NCBI GenBank assembly: GCA_031370625.1
Contig: JANMQR010000335.1
Coordinates: 10,588 to 74,587, forward strand
Length of the DNA: 64,000 nt
Direction of reading: 5' to 3'
Source: UKL13-2 sp031370625
Lineage (GTDB): Bacteria; Pseudomonadota; Gammaproteobacteria; Burkholderiales; Usitatibacteraceae
Below, piece by piece: positions 1-8,814 of this stretch (position 1 is its first letter; each line of letters starts with the position of its first letter). Under the pieces are notes generated by a model. That model was not told the DNA's origin. It saw only the letters and a program-made list of their open reading frames with translations, and searched no databases. The translations under genes were made by a program, and so were the position numbers.

Positions 1-1116
1 CTGTTGTCCAATTGCGCCACTGTCGAAAAATCAGCGCCAACGACAACGTTCTTTAACGATCATTTATTTGCGCCGCCGACCGAGCGCATTCACCGTGACG
101 ACGTGTTCGCGGTGAACGATGAAATGCGCCGTTATCTCGTCGGCCATATCGGCGCTCAGCTCCGCAACAAAGGCCTGCACCAAGGGTTATTTGACGCGCT
201 TTACAGCCAAAACCAATTGAAGCTTGATTACGATTCTGTGCGCACCCGCAACGCGCAGGAGGCGTTCGCGGCGCGCAGTGGCAATTGTTTATCGCTGGCG
301 ATCATGACGGGCGCGTTCGCCAAAGAATTGGGCATCGGCGTCCGGTTCCAGCGCGTGTTTGTGGAGCAGGACTGGAGCCGCAACAACGGCATTTATTTTT
401 CCAGCGGGCACGTTAATCTCACGCTTGGCAAAACGCTTTCCGAAGGGCCGTTTCGCTACGGGCAAAGCCATCTGCTCACCATCGATTTCTATCCCTTGAG
501 CGAGAACGCGCGACAACACGCATACGCCATAAGCGAGAATACGATTATCGCGATGTATATGAACAATCGCGCCGCCGAATCATTGGTGGCGGGCGAAATT
601 GACAACGCGTATTGGTGGGCGCGCGAAGCGATCCGGCAAGACCCGGATTTACTGATTGCCTACAACACGCTCGGCGTTATTTATCGTCATCATAAAAATT
701 TGCACGAGGCCGAGGCGGTGTTCAACTACCTGCTCGCGCGCGAGCCAGATAATTTGCAGGTGATGTCAAATCTCGCCATCGTGCTCAATAACCAGGGCCG
801 CACAGAAGAATCAGACGCGCTGACGTTTAGGGCGGCGAAAATGCAGCCTTACCCGCCATTTCACTTTTTCAATTTGGGCCAAGTGGCGATGCGCGATGGC
901 AATTTCAGCGTGGCGAAAGACTTGTTTGCAAAAGAAGTTTCGCGCGCTGCCCATCATTCCGAATTTCACTTTTGGCTGGCGTCGGCCTATGTTGGTTTGG
1001 GCGAAATCCGCGCAGCGCAAAAACACCTGGCGATCGCAAACGAATACAGCGCCACGCCAAACGAACGTGCGCTTTATTCCGCAAAACTTGAACGGATAAA
1101 GTCGTATCGAAATTGA
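1..1116 (+). CDS. TPR protein with transglutaminase-like N-terminal domain (5' end outside window)
   Basis: The frame is open to the first base, so the start is upstream. The first visible residues read L-L-S-N-C, which would fit the end of a lipoprotein signal with the Cys as lipidation site. The N-terminal half resembles a transglutaminase-like fold: numbering from the TTG at position 4, a Cys in SGNCLS (about 95), a His in SSGHVNL (about 136) and an Asp in LLTIDFYPL (about 161) could form a Cys-His-Asp triad. The C-terminal half (about 195-360) holds TPR-like helical repeats (AYWWAREAIRQDPD, AYNTLGVIYRHHKN, VMSNLAIVLNNQGR). Probably an envelope-associated protein using TPRs for protein contacts. 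Substrate unknown; catalytic activity is inferred only from residue order. Confidence 0.75.
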   Translation: MLSNCATVEKSAPTTTFFNDHLFAPPTERIHRDDVFAVNDEMRRYLVGHIGAQLRNKGLHQGLFDALYSQNQLKLDYDSVRTRNAQEAFAARSGNCLSLAIMTGAFAKELGIGVRFQRVFVEQDWSRNNGIYFSSGHVNLTLGKTLSEGPFRYGQSHLLTIDFYPLSENARQHAYAISENTIIAMYMNNRAAESLVAGEIDNAYWWAREAIRQDPDLLIAYNTLGVIYRHHKNLHEAEAVFNYLLAREPDNLQVMSNLAIVLNNQGRTEESDALTFRAAKMQPYPPFHFFNLGQVAMRDGNFSVAKDLFAKEVSRAAHHSEFHFWLASAYVGLGEIRAAQKHLAIANEYSATPNERALYSAKLERIKSYRN

Positions 1117-1128
1117 CTCGCGAATTCA

Positions 1129-1204
1129 GTAGGTCACGTTGCGCAGCTACGTGACATCGGTGTGCATGCTGGGAAAAGTCAGGTCGCTGCGCAACCTGAC
1201 CTAC
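1129..1204. repeat. 76-bp interrupted inverted repeat
   Basis: A 19-bp left arm (1129-1147, beginning GTAGGTCACGTTGCGCAGC) pairs with a right arm at 1186-1204 with a single mismatch. The left half contains a further self-complementary core (CACGTTGCGCAGCTACGTG). It lies just downstream of the TPR gene and upstream of the palindrome at 1227, in the gap between convergent genes. It could be a transcript-end hairpin or a small MITE/REP-like unit. I saw no second copy in the window. Confidence 0.5.
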
Positions 1205-1226
1205 CGATTTGCATCGTGAAAAAAAA

Positions 1227-1288
1227 CACTAGCACTGGCGCGGCGTTTGGAGCATTTATTGCTCAAACTACACGCCCATACTAGCGTT
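1227..1288. repeat. Dispersed intergenic palindrome, copy 1
   Basis: Imperfect palindrome with arms starting CTAGCACTGGCGCGGCGTTT and ending CGCCCATACTAGCGTTT, around a central AGCA-tttatt-GCT turn. It has the same architecture as copies near 4056, 17191, 29982, 42843, 47490 and 54516. It fills the gap between the convergent TPR gene and TonB receptor and abuts the receptor's stop codon. A bidirectional terminator or REP-type role is plausible. Confidence 0.7.
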
Positions 1289-3408
1289 TAAAAATTCACT
1301 TGCACACCCACTTTCACCCCGCGACCCGGCAGCGGCGCGAGCCCGCGAATGGTATCGATGGATGATGCGTTAAACGCTTTTTTATTCGTCAAATTTGTGC
1401 CACGTAAAAATAACGTGCCACGAATATCATTTAATTTAAAACCATAGGTCGCGGCGGCATTAATGAAAGTGTATCCCGCTGTTCCGCCACCCAAATCATC
1501 GCGTGAGAAACGATTTTGTTTCGCCACGTTTTGGGCTTCGAAACGTGCGCCCCAATTATTCATCGCCCAAACCACACCGCCCGAGACGCGCAGCGGTGCC
1601 ACGCGCGGAATCGGCTCGCCATTGCTTTGATCTTGCGCGCGGGTGTAGTCGATTTTGGCCTCTATATCCACCGTGTACGGCCCATCAACTACACGCTGCT
1701 TGCCTTCAATTTCAAAGCCGACAAATCGCGCGTCAACTGCGGTGTAGCGAAATTCGGGCAGTATTTCAGCTGTGCATTGCGACTCCACCGAGGTCGCGTC
1801 ACCACAGTCGGTCACGCCGACGTTCGCCCCATTGCCATCGCTGTCACGATCAATGCCGGTGCGACGTAGCGAAATATAGTCGCTGAATTTTTGCGCAAAC
1901 ACGCCGACGCGCGCGCTTGATGCGCCATGCTTGAATTGCAACGCCAAATCAATCGCCGTAGAGCGTTCTTTTTTGAACGAGGGATTGCCCGCTTCATAGG
2001 CACCGGTGGCACCGTGCGGACCGTCAGCGTAGAGCTCGTAGAAAGTCGGCGCGCGCTGGGTCAACGCCAAATTACTGGTCAACGCAACGGCAGGGCTGAA
2101 TTTATAAATCGCGCCGAGTGAACCACTACTGGCGGTAAATGTGCGCGTGCGGCCTTCGCCAAAACGCGCCGCATCTGACCCCGCTTCACCCTCACTTCGG
2201 ATGCGATTTTTTTCTATGCGGGCGCCGAATTGAAATTTCATCGGCCCCGATTCAATTTCTTCAAACACAAACAATGCTTCGGTTTTGGTATTCGTCAAGG
2301 GCACGAACGCTTCTGCACCAAGCGCTGAAAAATCAAATCGCTCGGTTTGCAAACCGATCACGCCTTGCAGCGGTCCAACTTTCGCGTGCTTAACTTCCAG
2401 TCGAAAATCGTTGCCCTTATTTTTAAATGTTGTCTGCGGCTCACCCTCGTCGAACTCGGTGTGCTGGTAATCGGATTGATTGAATTTTGCAAACACGCCA
2501 TTAACGAAGCCCTTTAAATCACGAAAGTTAGCCTCGACTGAATCGCGCTTCTGCTGCATGCGGATACGTACGCCGGGCTCTGCCACGGTGCCGTAATTGC
2601 TTCTATATTCCGAATGCATTGCACCGACATAGCCCCTATCAAGCTGATACGACGCACCCACCGCGCCGCCCTTCGAATCTGATCCCGAATTAACGACGCG
2701 GTTGCCGTTTTCCAAACCAACGCCGGTGCTCGCGGGCACTTTGTAATCGTCGGTGTCACGCGTAAATCCATCAACATGCAATTGAAATCCACCGCCGCCA
2801 AACTCTGCCACGGCGGAGGTGCCACGCTCACGTTCGGCACCACCAAAGCGCGTTTCGACTGAACCGCTGACGCCGGAAGTTGCGCTGCGCGGAATGCGGT
2901 TATCGACAATATTGACCACGCCGCCAATCGCCGCGCCGCCGTAGAGCAATGCCGCCGGGCCGCGCAGCACTTCAACTTTTTCCACCACCAGCGGATCAAT
3001 CGATGGATTGTGATCGTTGCTTAATGATGACGCGTCAAGCGACGATCCCAGATTATTCAGAATGCGAATGCGGTCCCCATCAAGCCCGCGAATCACCGGC
3101 CGCGACGCGTTCGGCCCGAACCAGCTTTGCGAAACGCCGGGCAAGCTGTTCAGCGTTTCGCCGAGCGTGCTGCCTTTTTTCAACAACAAATCGGTTCCCG
3201 ATAACGTTGAAACCGGTGCAACGACATCGCGTGCATCAAGCGGATTACCAATCACCACAACGCTTTCAATTTTTTGCGGTGCGGGTGTGGATGTGGATGT
3301 AGGAATAGCCGGTGTTTGCGCGTGCGCGGGGATCGATACCGAAATTGCAGACGCAATAGCGGCGCTGATTGCTGTTAATTTGAAAAATTGAATACGTGTT
3401 GAAGCCAT
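1288..3408 (-). CDS. TonB-dependent outer-membrane receptor, ZnuD-like
   Basis: A 706-residue TonB-dependent receptor starting at the ATG at 3408, which has a strong GAGGAAAA ribosome site; the longer frame to 3453 runs into a hairpin/T-run and is unlikely. A signal peptide ends near AHAQ (about 31). A TonB-box-like ESVVVIG segment follows, then a plug (about 60-175) with SLPGVSQSWFGPNASRPVIR, RGLDGDRIRIL and EVLRGPAALLYGGAAIGG, the wording typical of the ZnuD zinc/heme receptor group. The rest is a beta-barrel closing with the usual terminal aromatic (VGVQVNF). The DUF2946-type gene upstream on the same strand is a common partner of metal receptors. Zinc or copper is the likely cargo; this is by family resemblance only. 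Confidence 0.85.
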   Translation of the reverse strand: MASTRIQFFKLTAISAAIASAISVSIPAHAQTPAIPTSTSTPAPQKIESVVVIGNPLDARDVVAPVSTLSGTDLLLKKGSTLGETLNSLPGVSQSWFGPNASRPVIRGLDGDRIRILNNLGSSLDASSLSNDHNPSIDPLVVEKVEVLRGPAALLYGGAAIGGVVNIVDNRIPRSATSGVSGSVETRFGGAERERGTSAVAEFGGGGFQLHVDGFTRDTDDYKVPASTGVGLENGNRVVNSGSDSKGGAVGASYQLDRGYVGAMHSEYRSNYGTVAEPGVRIRMQQKRDSVEANFRDLKGFVNGVFAKFNQSDYQHTEFDEGEPQTTFKNKGNDFRLEVKHAKVGPLQGVIGLQTERFDFSALGAEAFVPLTNTKTEALFVFEEIESGPMKFQFGARIEKNRIRSEGEAGSDAARFGEGRTRTFTASSGSLGAIYKFSPAVALTSNLALTQRAPTFYELYADGPHGATGAYEAGNPSFKKERSTAIDLALQFKHGASSARVGVFAQKFSDYISLRRTGIDRDSDGNGANVGVTDCGDATSVESQCTAEILPEFRYTAVDARFVGFEIEGKQRVVDGPYTVDIEAKIDYTRAQDQSNGEPIPRVAPLRVSGGVVWAMNNWGARFEAQNVAKQNRFSRDDLGGGTAGYTFINAAATYGFKLNDIRGTLFLRGTNLTNKKAFNASSIDTIRGLAPLPGRGVKVGVQVNF

Positions 3409-3440
3409 GATTTTCCTCGACGCAAATTGCGCGCGTGCGC

Positions 3441-3491
3441 TAAAAAAAAACACAAAATACAGCTCGCGCGATCACGTCGCGCGGCCAGCTG
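3441..3491 (-). terminator. Hairpin plus T-run between DUF2946-like gene and TonB receptor
   Basis: On the minus strand a stem CAGCT...CGCGCG / CGCGCG...AGCTG (3460-3491) is followed by a T-rich stretch that includes nine consecutive T residues (the A-run at 3442-3450). This is the form of an intrinsic terminator. It lies after the upstream small gene and before the receptor start, so it may end the first transcript or act as an attenuator. Confidence 0.55.
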
Positions 3492-3509
3492 TGCGATGAC
3501 GGTTTGTGT

Positions 3510-3926
3510 TTAGCCGCGCGGCGGTGCGCGGGCGAGGGCAAGCCGATGGAGGTCGGCAAGTGCTACGAACTTCGTGGCCGACGGTAGTGTCGCCGCGCTG
3601 TAGATAATGGTTGCGGGGAGTTGCGCGGTGTTGTCGATCAGTGCGGTGGCTGCAAATGCCGCATCCCACGCAACACAGGCCGCCGCGTTATCTGAGCCGT
3701 CAGCCGCATGACCAAACAATGCATTCCAAAACTTGGTTTGCGCGTCGCGGGCAAGCACCGATACGAACACGTTATTCGCCGCACCTTGAGCGTCGGCACG
3801 CTCCACGCCTGCCGCCACGATGTTTTTGTTCGCATGCGCCGCACCGTGAAATGTCACCAGCATTTGCGCAGCGATCATCAGCGCGGCCATAATTAGCGAC
3901 ATCGTCAGCGGCGTCGTCAGCGGCAT
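3510..3926 (-). CDS. DUF2946-type small membrane/exported protein
   Basis: About 138 residues from the ATG at 3926; no good ribosome site is visible and an upstream TTG is possible. A hydrophobic N-terminus (MSLIMAALMIAAQMLVTFHGAAHA) looks like a signal or membrane anchor. The C-terminus ends ARAPPRG, matching the short Arg/Pro-rich tail of DUF2946 proteins, which usually sit next to metal TonB receptors. It precedes the ZnuD-like receptor on the same strand, so a role in the same metal-uptake or metal-response unit is likely. The molecular function of the family is unknown. Assignment rests on the tail, size and neighbour. Confidence 0.6.
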   Translation of the reverse strand: MPLTTPLTMSLIMAALMIAAQMLVTFHGAAHANKNIVAAGVERADAQGAANNVFVSVLARDAQTKFWNALFGHAADGSDNAAACVAWDAAFAATALIDNTAQLPATIIYSAATLPSATKFVALADLHRLALARAPPRG

Positions 3927-4055
3927 TGCGCGAGTGAACAAACGAAAAAAGTTGTTGTTAGTGTGCTTCAAAGGAATTAAAACGCCGCAGAGAAAAAAAT
4001 CTAGATGCAACAGTGTAGCACGAAGGTAAAAGCAATATGGCCTTAGCGAAAAACA

Positions 4056-4118
4056 CAAGTCTAGCATTGGCGGGCGTTTTCAGGCATTTCTGCGCCAAAC
4101 AGCGCACCAGTGTTGGAT
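4056..4118. repeat. Dispersed intergenic palindrome, copy 2 (right arm decayed)
   Basis: The left arm CTAGCATTGGCGGGCGTTTT is nearly identical to copies 5 and 6, but the right arm (GCGCACCAGTGTTGG) is degenerate. It lies between the divergent DUF2946-like gene and the zinc-ribbon/PH gene, unlike most copies, which sit between convergent genes. The remainder of the 309-bp gap (3927-4235) shows nothing else I can name. Confidence 0.6.
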
Positions 4119-4235
4119 ATCGAAGTTTGCAACCATCTGCGGCGGATGTTTTGTCGTTCACCGCAAGCAGCGTTGCGCATAGCGATAAAATGATCGTTCT
4201 TTCATCCCGCCTCAACGCAAGTCAGGAAAAATCAC

Positions 4236-4754
4236 ATGAGCGATGACACCAAAGCATGCCCGGTTTGCGGCGAGACGATTAAGGCCGTGGCAATCAAGTG
4301 CCGGTTTTGCAATACCGATTTATCGGCGTTCGCCGCTGCGCGCGAGGCTGAAACCGAGGCACCCTTATTTAAAGGTCGCCCCGCTATTATTTATAGCGCA
4401 TGGCAATGGATCATCGTGGTAATTACTTTAGGCATCGGTTTTGTTTTTTACTGGTTAAAAAGCCTGGGCACGCACTACGAAATCACGACGCAACGGATTC
4501 GCATTGAATACGGTGTGCTGTCAAAAACAAAAGATTCGATTGAGCTTTTTCGGATTGATCATTTTGATTTGCACAAGCCGCTCGGCATGCGCTTGCTGGG
4601 ATTTTGTTTGCTGCATCTGCGTTCAACAGACTCAAGTTTTCAAACCGTGATTCTGTACGGTATTCCCGACCTGGAAGCGCTCGCCGACAAGCTGCGTGAA
4701 TGTGGATTGCGTGAACGGACAAGGCGACGCGTGACGACGTTTGTGCAAGCGTAA
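4236..4754 (+). CDS. Zinc-ribbon plus bacterial PH (bPH2/DUF304) membrane protein
   Basis: 172 residues from an ATG preceded by AGGAAAA. The N-terminus is a short zinc ribbon, CPVCGETIKAVAIKCRFCN (about 8-27), with two CxxC knuckles. A hydrophobic segment follows (about 50-70, WIIVVITLGIGFVFYWL), then a bPH2-type domain (HYEITTQRIRIEYGVLSKTKDSIELFRIDHFDL). The RIxxxxGxxxxxxxxIxLxRI pattern is characteristic of the DUF304 family. Likely an inner-membrane protein with a cytosolic ribbon and PH domain; role unknown. The gene appears monocistronic. Confidence 0.8.
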   Translation: MSDDTKACPVCGETIKAVAIKCRFCNTDLSAFAAAREAETEAPLFKGRPAIIYSAWQWIIVVITLGIGFVFYWLKSLGTHYEITTQRIRIEYGVLSKTKDSIELFRIDHFDLHKPLGMRLLGFCLLHLRSTDSSFQTVILYGIPDLEALADKLRECGLRERTRRRVTTFVQA

Positions 4755-4765
4755 ATCCTTCGCCG

Positions 4766-4814
4766 TCATCCCGGTCGATGGAGACGCCATTCGGTGCGCA
4801 GGCCGGGACCCAGT
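4766..4814. repeat. Possible extragenic CATCCCGG...CCGGGACC palindrome
   Basis: In the 200-bp gap before tex, GTCATCCCGG (4766-4775) faces CCGGGACCCAG (4804-4814), an imperfect inverted pair resembling the CCGGGATCCAG-type extragenic repeats widespread in proteobacteria. Only one copy is present here and the match is imperfect. Confidence 0.3.
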
Positions 4815-4955
4815 CCACCGTACTCTCAATAAATTACACAACGCAAAATCCAGCCAACGCTGGGAGAAAATTTATATGCGCTACAACTAACGCAAAAAAA
4901 CTCCTCCATCCTCGCGTAAACTCCACGCTCCCTTTTATTGTTGAAATTCAAATCC

Positions 4956-7319
4956 ATGCTCGCCTCCATTGAATCCCGCCTCGCCCTCGAAATCGTCGCC
5001 AAACCCATCCAAATCGCCGCTGCCGTAGCGCTCCTGGACGAGGGTGCAACCGTGCCGTTTATTGCGCGATATCGCAAAGAGGCCACCGGCGGATTGGACG
5101 ATATTCAGCTGCGTTTATTGGAAGAGCGTTTGCGATATTTACGCGAGCTCGAAGATCGTCGCGCGGCGATTCTGGATTCAATTGAAGAGCAGGGCAAGCT
5201 CACGCCAGAATTGAAAAAAAGTGTCGAAGCCGCAGAAGATAAAACGACGCTGGAAGATTTATATCTGCCATACAAACCGAAACGCCGCACCAAGGCACAG
5301 ATTGCCAAAGAAGCAGGGCTTGAGCCGCTCGCGAATGACCTGCTCGCAGACCCGATGCTGACACCGGAAACCGAGGCGCAAAAATATTTGCGCGCAGAAC
5401 CGGTGAAAGCGGATGAAAAAGATACCGTGGTGCTGGATGTGAAATCGGCGCTCGAAGGTGCGAAACAGATTTTGATGGAACGGTTTTCTGAGCAAGCTGG
5501 CTTGATTGGCCGAGTGCGTGATTACTTGGTCGCGCATGGCGTGGTGGAATCAAAAGTGATTGCGGGCCAGGAAGACAAGGGTGCTAAATTTTCTGATTAT
5601 TTTGCGTATTCTGAAACGTGGAAAACCATTCCCTCGCATCGCGCATTGGCACTGTTCCGCGCGCGTAACGAAGGCTGTTTGACGGTCGCATTGCGACTGG
5701 ATTCTGAAGAAGAAAAACCATCGTGGAGCGCACCGTTTAATCCGATTGAAGACATGATCGCGGGCAGCGCAGGTATCGCAAACAAGAGCCGCCCGGCCGA
5801 TAAATGGCTTACCGAAGTGGTGCGCTGGACGTGGCGCGTCAAAATTTCGCTGCATTTAGAAACGGAATTGATGTCTGCTCTTCGCGAAAAATCGGAAGTG
5901 GAAGCGATCAATATATTCGCGCAAAACTTAAAAGATTTATTGCTCGCCGCACCGGCTGGCCCGCGCGCGACAATGGGGCTGGACCCCGGCATTCGCACCG
6001 GCTGCAAGGTTGCAGTGGTTGATAACACCGGCAAAGTGCTGGAGACGACGACGATTTATCCGCATGAGCCGCGACGCGATTGGGAAGGCTCGTTGCACAC
6101 CCTCGCGGTGCTGGCGAAAAAGCACAGCGTCGATTTAATTTCAATCGGCAACGGCACCGCATCGCGCGAAACCGACAAGCTCGCTGCCGAACTTATCAAG
6201 CTTTTGCCCGATCAGCCGATGACAAAAATTGTGGTGTCGGAGGCGGGCGCGTCGGTTTATTCCGCATCTGAATTTGCATCAAAAGAATTGCCGGATTTGG
6301 ATGTGTCGCTGCGTGGCGCGGTATCGATTGCGCGGCGTTTGCAAGACCCATTGGCGGAGCTGGTGAAGATTGATCCGAAGTCCATCGGCGTCGGCCAATA
6401 TCAACACGACGTGAATCAAAGCCAGCTCGCACGCAGCCTCGAAGCGGTGGTGGAAGATTGCGTAAACGCGGTGGGCGTGGATGTGAATATGGCCTCAAGT
6501 GCCCTATTGGCGCGGGTTTCCGGCCTATCAGCTTCGGTGGCGGCAAATATCGTCACGCATCGCAACACTCACGGCGCATTCAAATCGCGTGAGGCATTAA
6601 AGAAAGTGCCACGGCTGGGCGACAAGGCATTCGAGCAAGCTGCCGGATTTTTGCGCATTGCGAATGGAGAAAATCCGCTCGATCAATCGAGTGTGCATCC
6701 GGAAGCCTATCCACTCGTCGAGAAAATTCTTGCGGACATTCAAAAAGACGTGAAAGCCGTGATGGGCGATGGCCGATTATTGAAATCACTTGAGCCCGAA
6801 AAATATGCCGACGAAAAATTCGGCGTGCCCACGATTACCGATATTTTGAAAGAATTAGAAAAGCCCGGCCGCGATCCGCGCCCCGAATTTAAAACCGCCA
6901 CCTTCCAAGATGGCGTGGAAAAATTATCCGATTTGCAACCCGGCATGATCCTCGAAGGCGTCGTCACCAACGTCGCCGCGTTCGGCGCATTCGTCGATAT
7001 CGGCGTGCATCAGGATGGCCTCGTCCACATCTCCGCGCTAGCCGAAAAATTCGTCAAAGACCCACGCGATGTTGTGAAAGCCGGACAAGTGGTGAAAGTG
7101 AAAGTGGTGGAGGTGGACGCGAAACGGAATCGTGTGGCGTTGACGATGCGGCTGAATGATACTCCTGTGCCTCGTGGCGGAAACTCAAGCCCTAGCACTG
7201 GCGTGGCGTCCCGGCCAAAATCGACTCAATCGGCACGGCCTGCTTTGGGTTCTGCACCTGCTACTCCACAGAGTAGCGCGATGGCGGCGGCGTTTGCTAA
7301 GTTGAAGGAGCGGGCTTAG
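4956..7319 (+). CDS. tex: Tex-family S1 RNA-binding transcription accessory protein
   Basis: 787 residues from the ATG at 4956; an in-frame TTG at 4938 is less likely. All Tex parts are present: an N-terminal helical region (VPFIARYRKEATGGLDD, about 35-50), the YqgF-like nuclease fold (MGLDPGIRTGCKVAVVD, about 338), the conserved SVGQYQHDV-type segment (here IGVGQYQHDV), tandem helix-hairpin-helix motifs (about 510-575) and a C-terminal S1 domain (GMILEGVVTNVAAFGAFVDIG, about 662). A low-complexity Ser/Pro/Ala tail follows. Tex binds nucleic acid and affects transcription and expression fidelity in several bacteria. The tail is variable in the family; here part of its coding sequence resembles one arm of the dispersed palindrome. 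Cytoplasmic. Confidence 0.95.
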   Translation: MLASIESRLALEIVAKPIQIAAAVALLDEGATVPFIARYRKEATGGLDDIQLRLLEERLRYLRELEDRRAAILDSIEEQGKLTPELKKSVEAAEDKTTLEDLYLPYKPKRRTKAQIAKEAGLEPLANDLLADPMLTPETEAQKYLRAEPVKADEKDTVVLDVKSALEGAKQILMERFSEQAGLIGRVRDYLVAHGVVESKVIAGQEDKGAKFSDYFAYSETWKTIPSHRALALFRARNEGCLTVALRLDSEEEKPSWSAPFNPIEDMIAGSAGIANKSRPADKWLTEVVRWTWRVKISLHLETELMSALREKSEVEAINIFAQNLKDLLLAAPAGPRATMGLDPGIRTGCKVAVVDNTGKVLETTTIYPHEPRRDWEGSLHTLAVLAKKHSVDLISIGNGTASRETDKLAAELIKLLPDQPMTKIVVSEAGASVYSASEFASKELPDLDVSLRGAVSIARRLQDPLAELVKIDPKSIGVGQYQHDVNQSQLARSLEAVVEDCVNAVGVDVNMASSALLARVSGLSASVAANIVTHRNTHGAFKSREALKKVPRLGDKAFEQAAGFLRIANGENPLDQSSVHPEAYPLVEKILADIQKDVKAVMGDGRLLKSLEPEKYADEKFGVPTITDILKELEKPGRDPRPEFKTATFQDGVEKLSDLQPGMILEGVVTNVAAFGAFVDIGVHQDGLVHISALAEKFVKDPRDVVKAGQVVKVKVVEVDAKRNRVALTMRLNDTPVPRGGNSSPSTGVASRPKSTQSARPALGSAPATPQSSAMAAAFAKLKERA

Positions 7320-7414
7320 GTTGAAAGGAGTTTGGTGCAAAATTCTCGAGGACGACTTTCCTTAACCTTCCAGCATGAATAATCGACTCACAACCAACAA
7401 GCCGAGGGTCATTT

Positions 7415-8377
7415 GTGGACTCAGTTAAGCCACTGCTAACGGGGCCAAAGCGACAGCACTTCCTTCCCAAGTTCTATCTTGAAGGTTTTTGCGCCGACGG
7501 CATGCTCGCCGTTTACGACCGCGACTCTGACAAAATTAGAGTTCAGCAACCACTCAATACGGCAGTAATCGGACACTTTTATACTTTTAAGGACAGCGAA
7601 GGACGGAACCGGTTTGAATTTGAGCAGATGCTCTCTGAGTGTGAGGCCAAAGCGTGTCCAGTTATAAAAAAACTCGCCTCCAAGGAGCAGCTATCTGTCG
7701 AAGAGCGGAAAGACCTTTCGATATTCGTTGCGCTTGCTGTCTCCCGATCACCGGACATAATCGAATCGGTAAAGCTACTCAATTCCGGCATTATTGATGA
7801 CATTGCAAAGAGCATGTTCTCGAATGCCGAGCAAACTAAAGCGCTTGTGCGCGATAAGTCTAGCGCTAGCTCTTCTGCAGATGAACTTGAAATAGAAGCT
7901 AGCGCAATAACTAAATTCATTCAAGATGGTCACTACAAGGTTACGACGAATCACTCGTGGGCCGTTGGAATCGCAATTGGCTTGGCTTTCGAAATAGCTC
8001 CTCTTCTCGAAGGTCGAAATTGGCTTGTGGTTCATCGAAAGAGCGAAAACAAATCCTTTGTTACATCGGATGCACCTGTTATTTTGGGTACAGTTAAGCC
8101 GAGAAAACCCAGCATGTTTGGCATAGGATTCGGCAACACTGATGCAATGGTCACATTTTCCCTTACGCAGTCATGCGCACTAATGATATTTGGCAACAGT
8201 GGTACTTTGAAACATCGCGATATTGATGGGGATATTGTTCGCAACATAAATCTCATCATAGCAAGTGGATGTCAGCGATTTGTTATAGGGCGGGACGAAA
8301 CTCTGGTTGAATCGTTAGCTAATAAGCTAGATCTCGGCAGTAAAAAATGGCGGCCAAGGATGCAACGCATTTTGTGA
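7415..8377 (+). CDS. DUF4238 domain-containing protein
   Basis: 320 residues starting at GTG, with GAGGG about 8 bases upstream. The N-terminal signature KRQHFLPKFYLEGFC, followed by TAVIGHFYTF and the acidic FEFEQMLSECEA segment, is the DUF4238 pattern. A later IGLAFEIAPLLEGRNWLVVHR...FVTSDAPVIL region is also typical. Function unknown; DUF4238 genes are sporadic and often found in accessory regions. Codon use is more A/T-rich than tex upstream, which hints at acquisition. It appears to stand alone. No signal peptide or membrane segment. Confidence 0.8.
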   Translation: MDSVKPLLTGPKRQHFLPKFYLEGFCADGMLAVYDRDSDKIRVQQPLNTAVIGHFYTFKDSEGRNRFEFEQMLSECEAKACPVIKKLASKEQLSVEERKDLSIFVALAVSRSPDIIESVKLLNSGIIDDIAKSMFSNAEQTKALVRDKSSASSSADELEIEASAITKFIQDGHYKVTTNHSWAVGIAIGLAFEIAPLLEGRNWLVVHRKSENKSFVTSDAPVILGTVKPRKPSMFGIGFGNTDAMVTFSLTQSCALMIFGNSGTLKHRDIDGDIVRNINLIIASGCQRFVIGRDETLVESLANKLDLGSKKWRPRMQRIL

Positions 8378-8410
8378 TCTGATGACTGCTTGATAAATGG
8401 GGAACTCACC

Positions 8411-8798
8411 ATGACCATCCATCTCGACCATCTCATGATCCCCTCCCGCAACAAAATCGCCTCGGCAAAACTATTGGCCAACCTCCTCGGCGTGCCGTGG
8501 TCAGAAACTGAAGTTGGCCAATTCGCGCCGGTGTTTGTGAATGATGGCTTGACGCTTGATTTTGATGAATGGGCGAACCCGATTCCGATGATTCATTTTT
8601 GTTTTCGCGTGAGCGAAGATAATTTCAACGCGATCCTTGCGCGCATTAAAGTAGCTGGCATATCCTTGTCGCAGCAGCGTGCGCGGGCCGGTCGATTTCA
8701 ATACTGATACGCAGCACGGCGTCCGTATCGTTTACTTGAACGAGCAGGATGGTCATCTATGGGAAATGTTGGCGGTGAGTTATGCTCGTCAGGATTAA
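8411..8798 (+). pseudogene. VOC/glyoxalase-fold protein with +1 frameshift
   Basis: The frame from ATG 8411 begins as a normal VOC protein (MTIHLDHLMIPSRNK...PIPMIHFCFRVSEDNFN) but changes to QQRARAGRFQY and stops at 8707. Removing one T at about 8666-8667 restores a 129-codon frame ending at 8798, with family-typical text: SSVRGPVDFNT, HGVRIVYLNEQDGHLWEML. Without it the C-terminal strand carrying a likely metal-ligand Glu (HLWEML) is lost. The 388-nt span equals 129 codons plus one base, as expected for a single insertion. Either a recent pseudogene or a base-calling error. The next gene starts 17 bases later. Confidence 0.8.
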
Positions 8799-8814
8799 AA
8801 AAGGATTCTGCATT

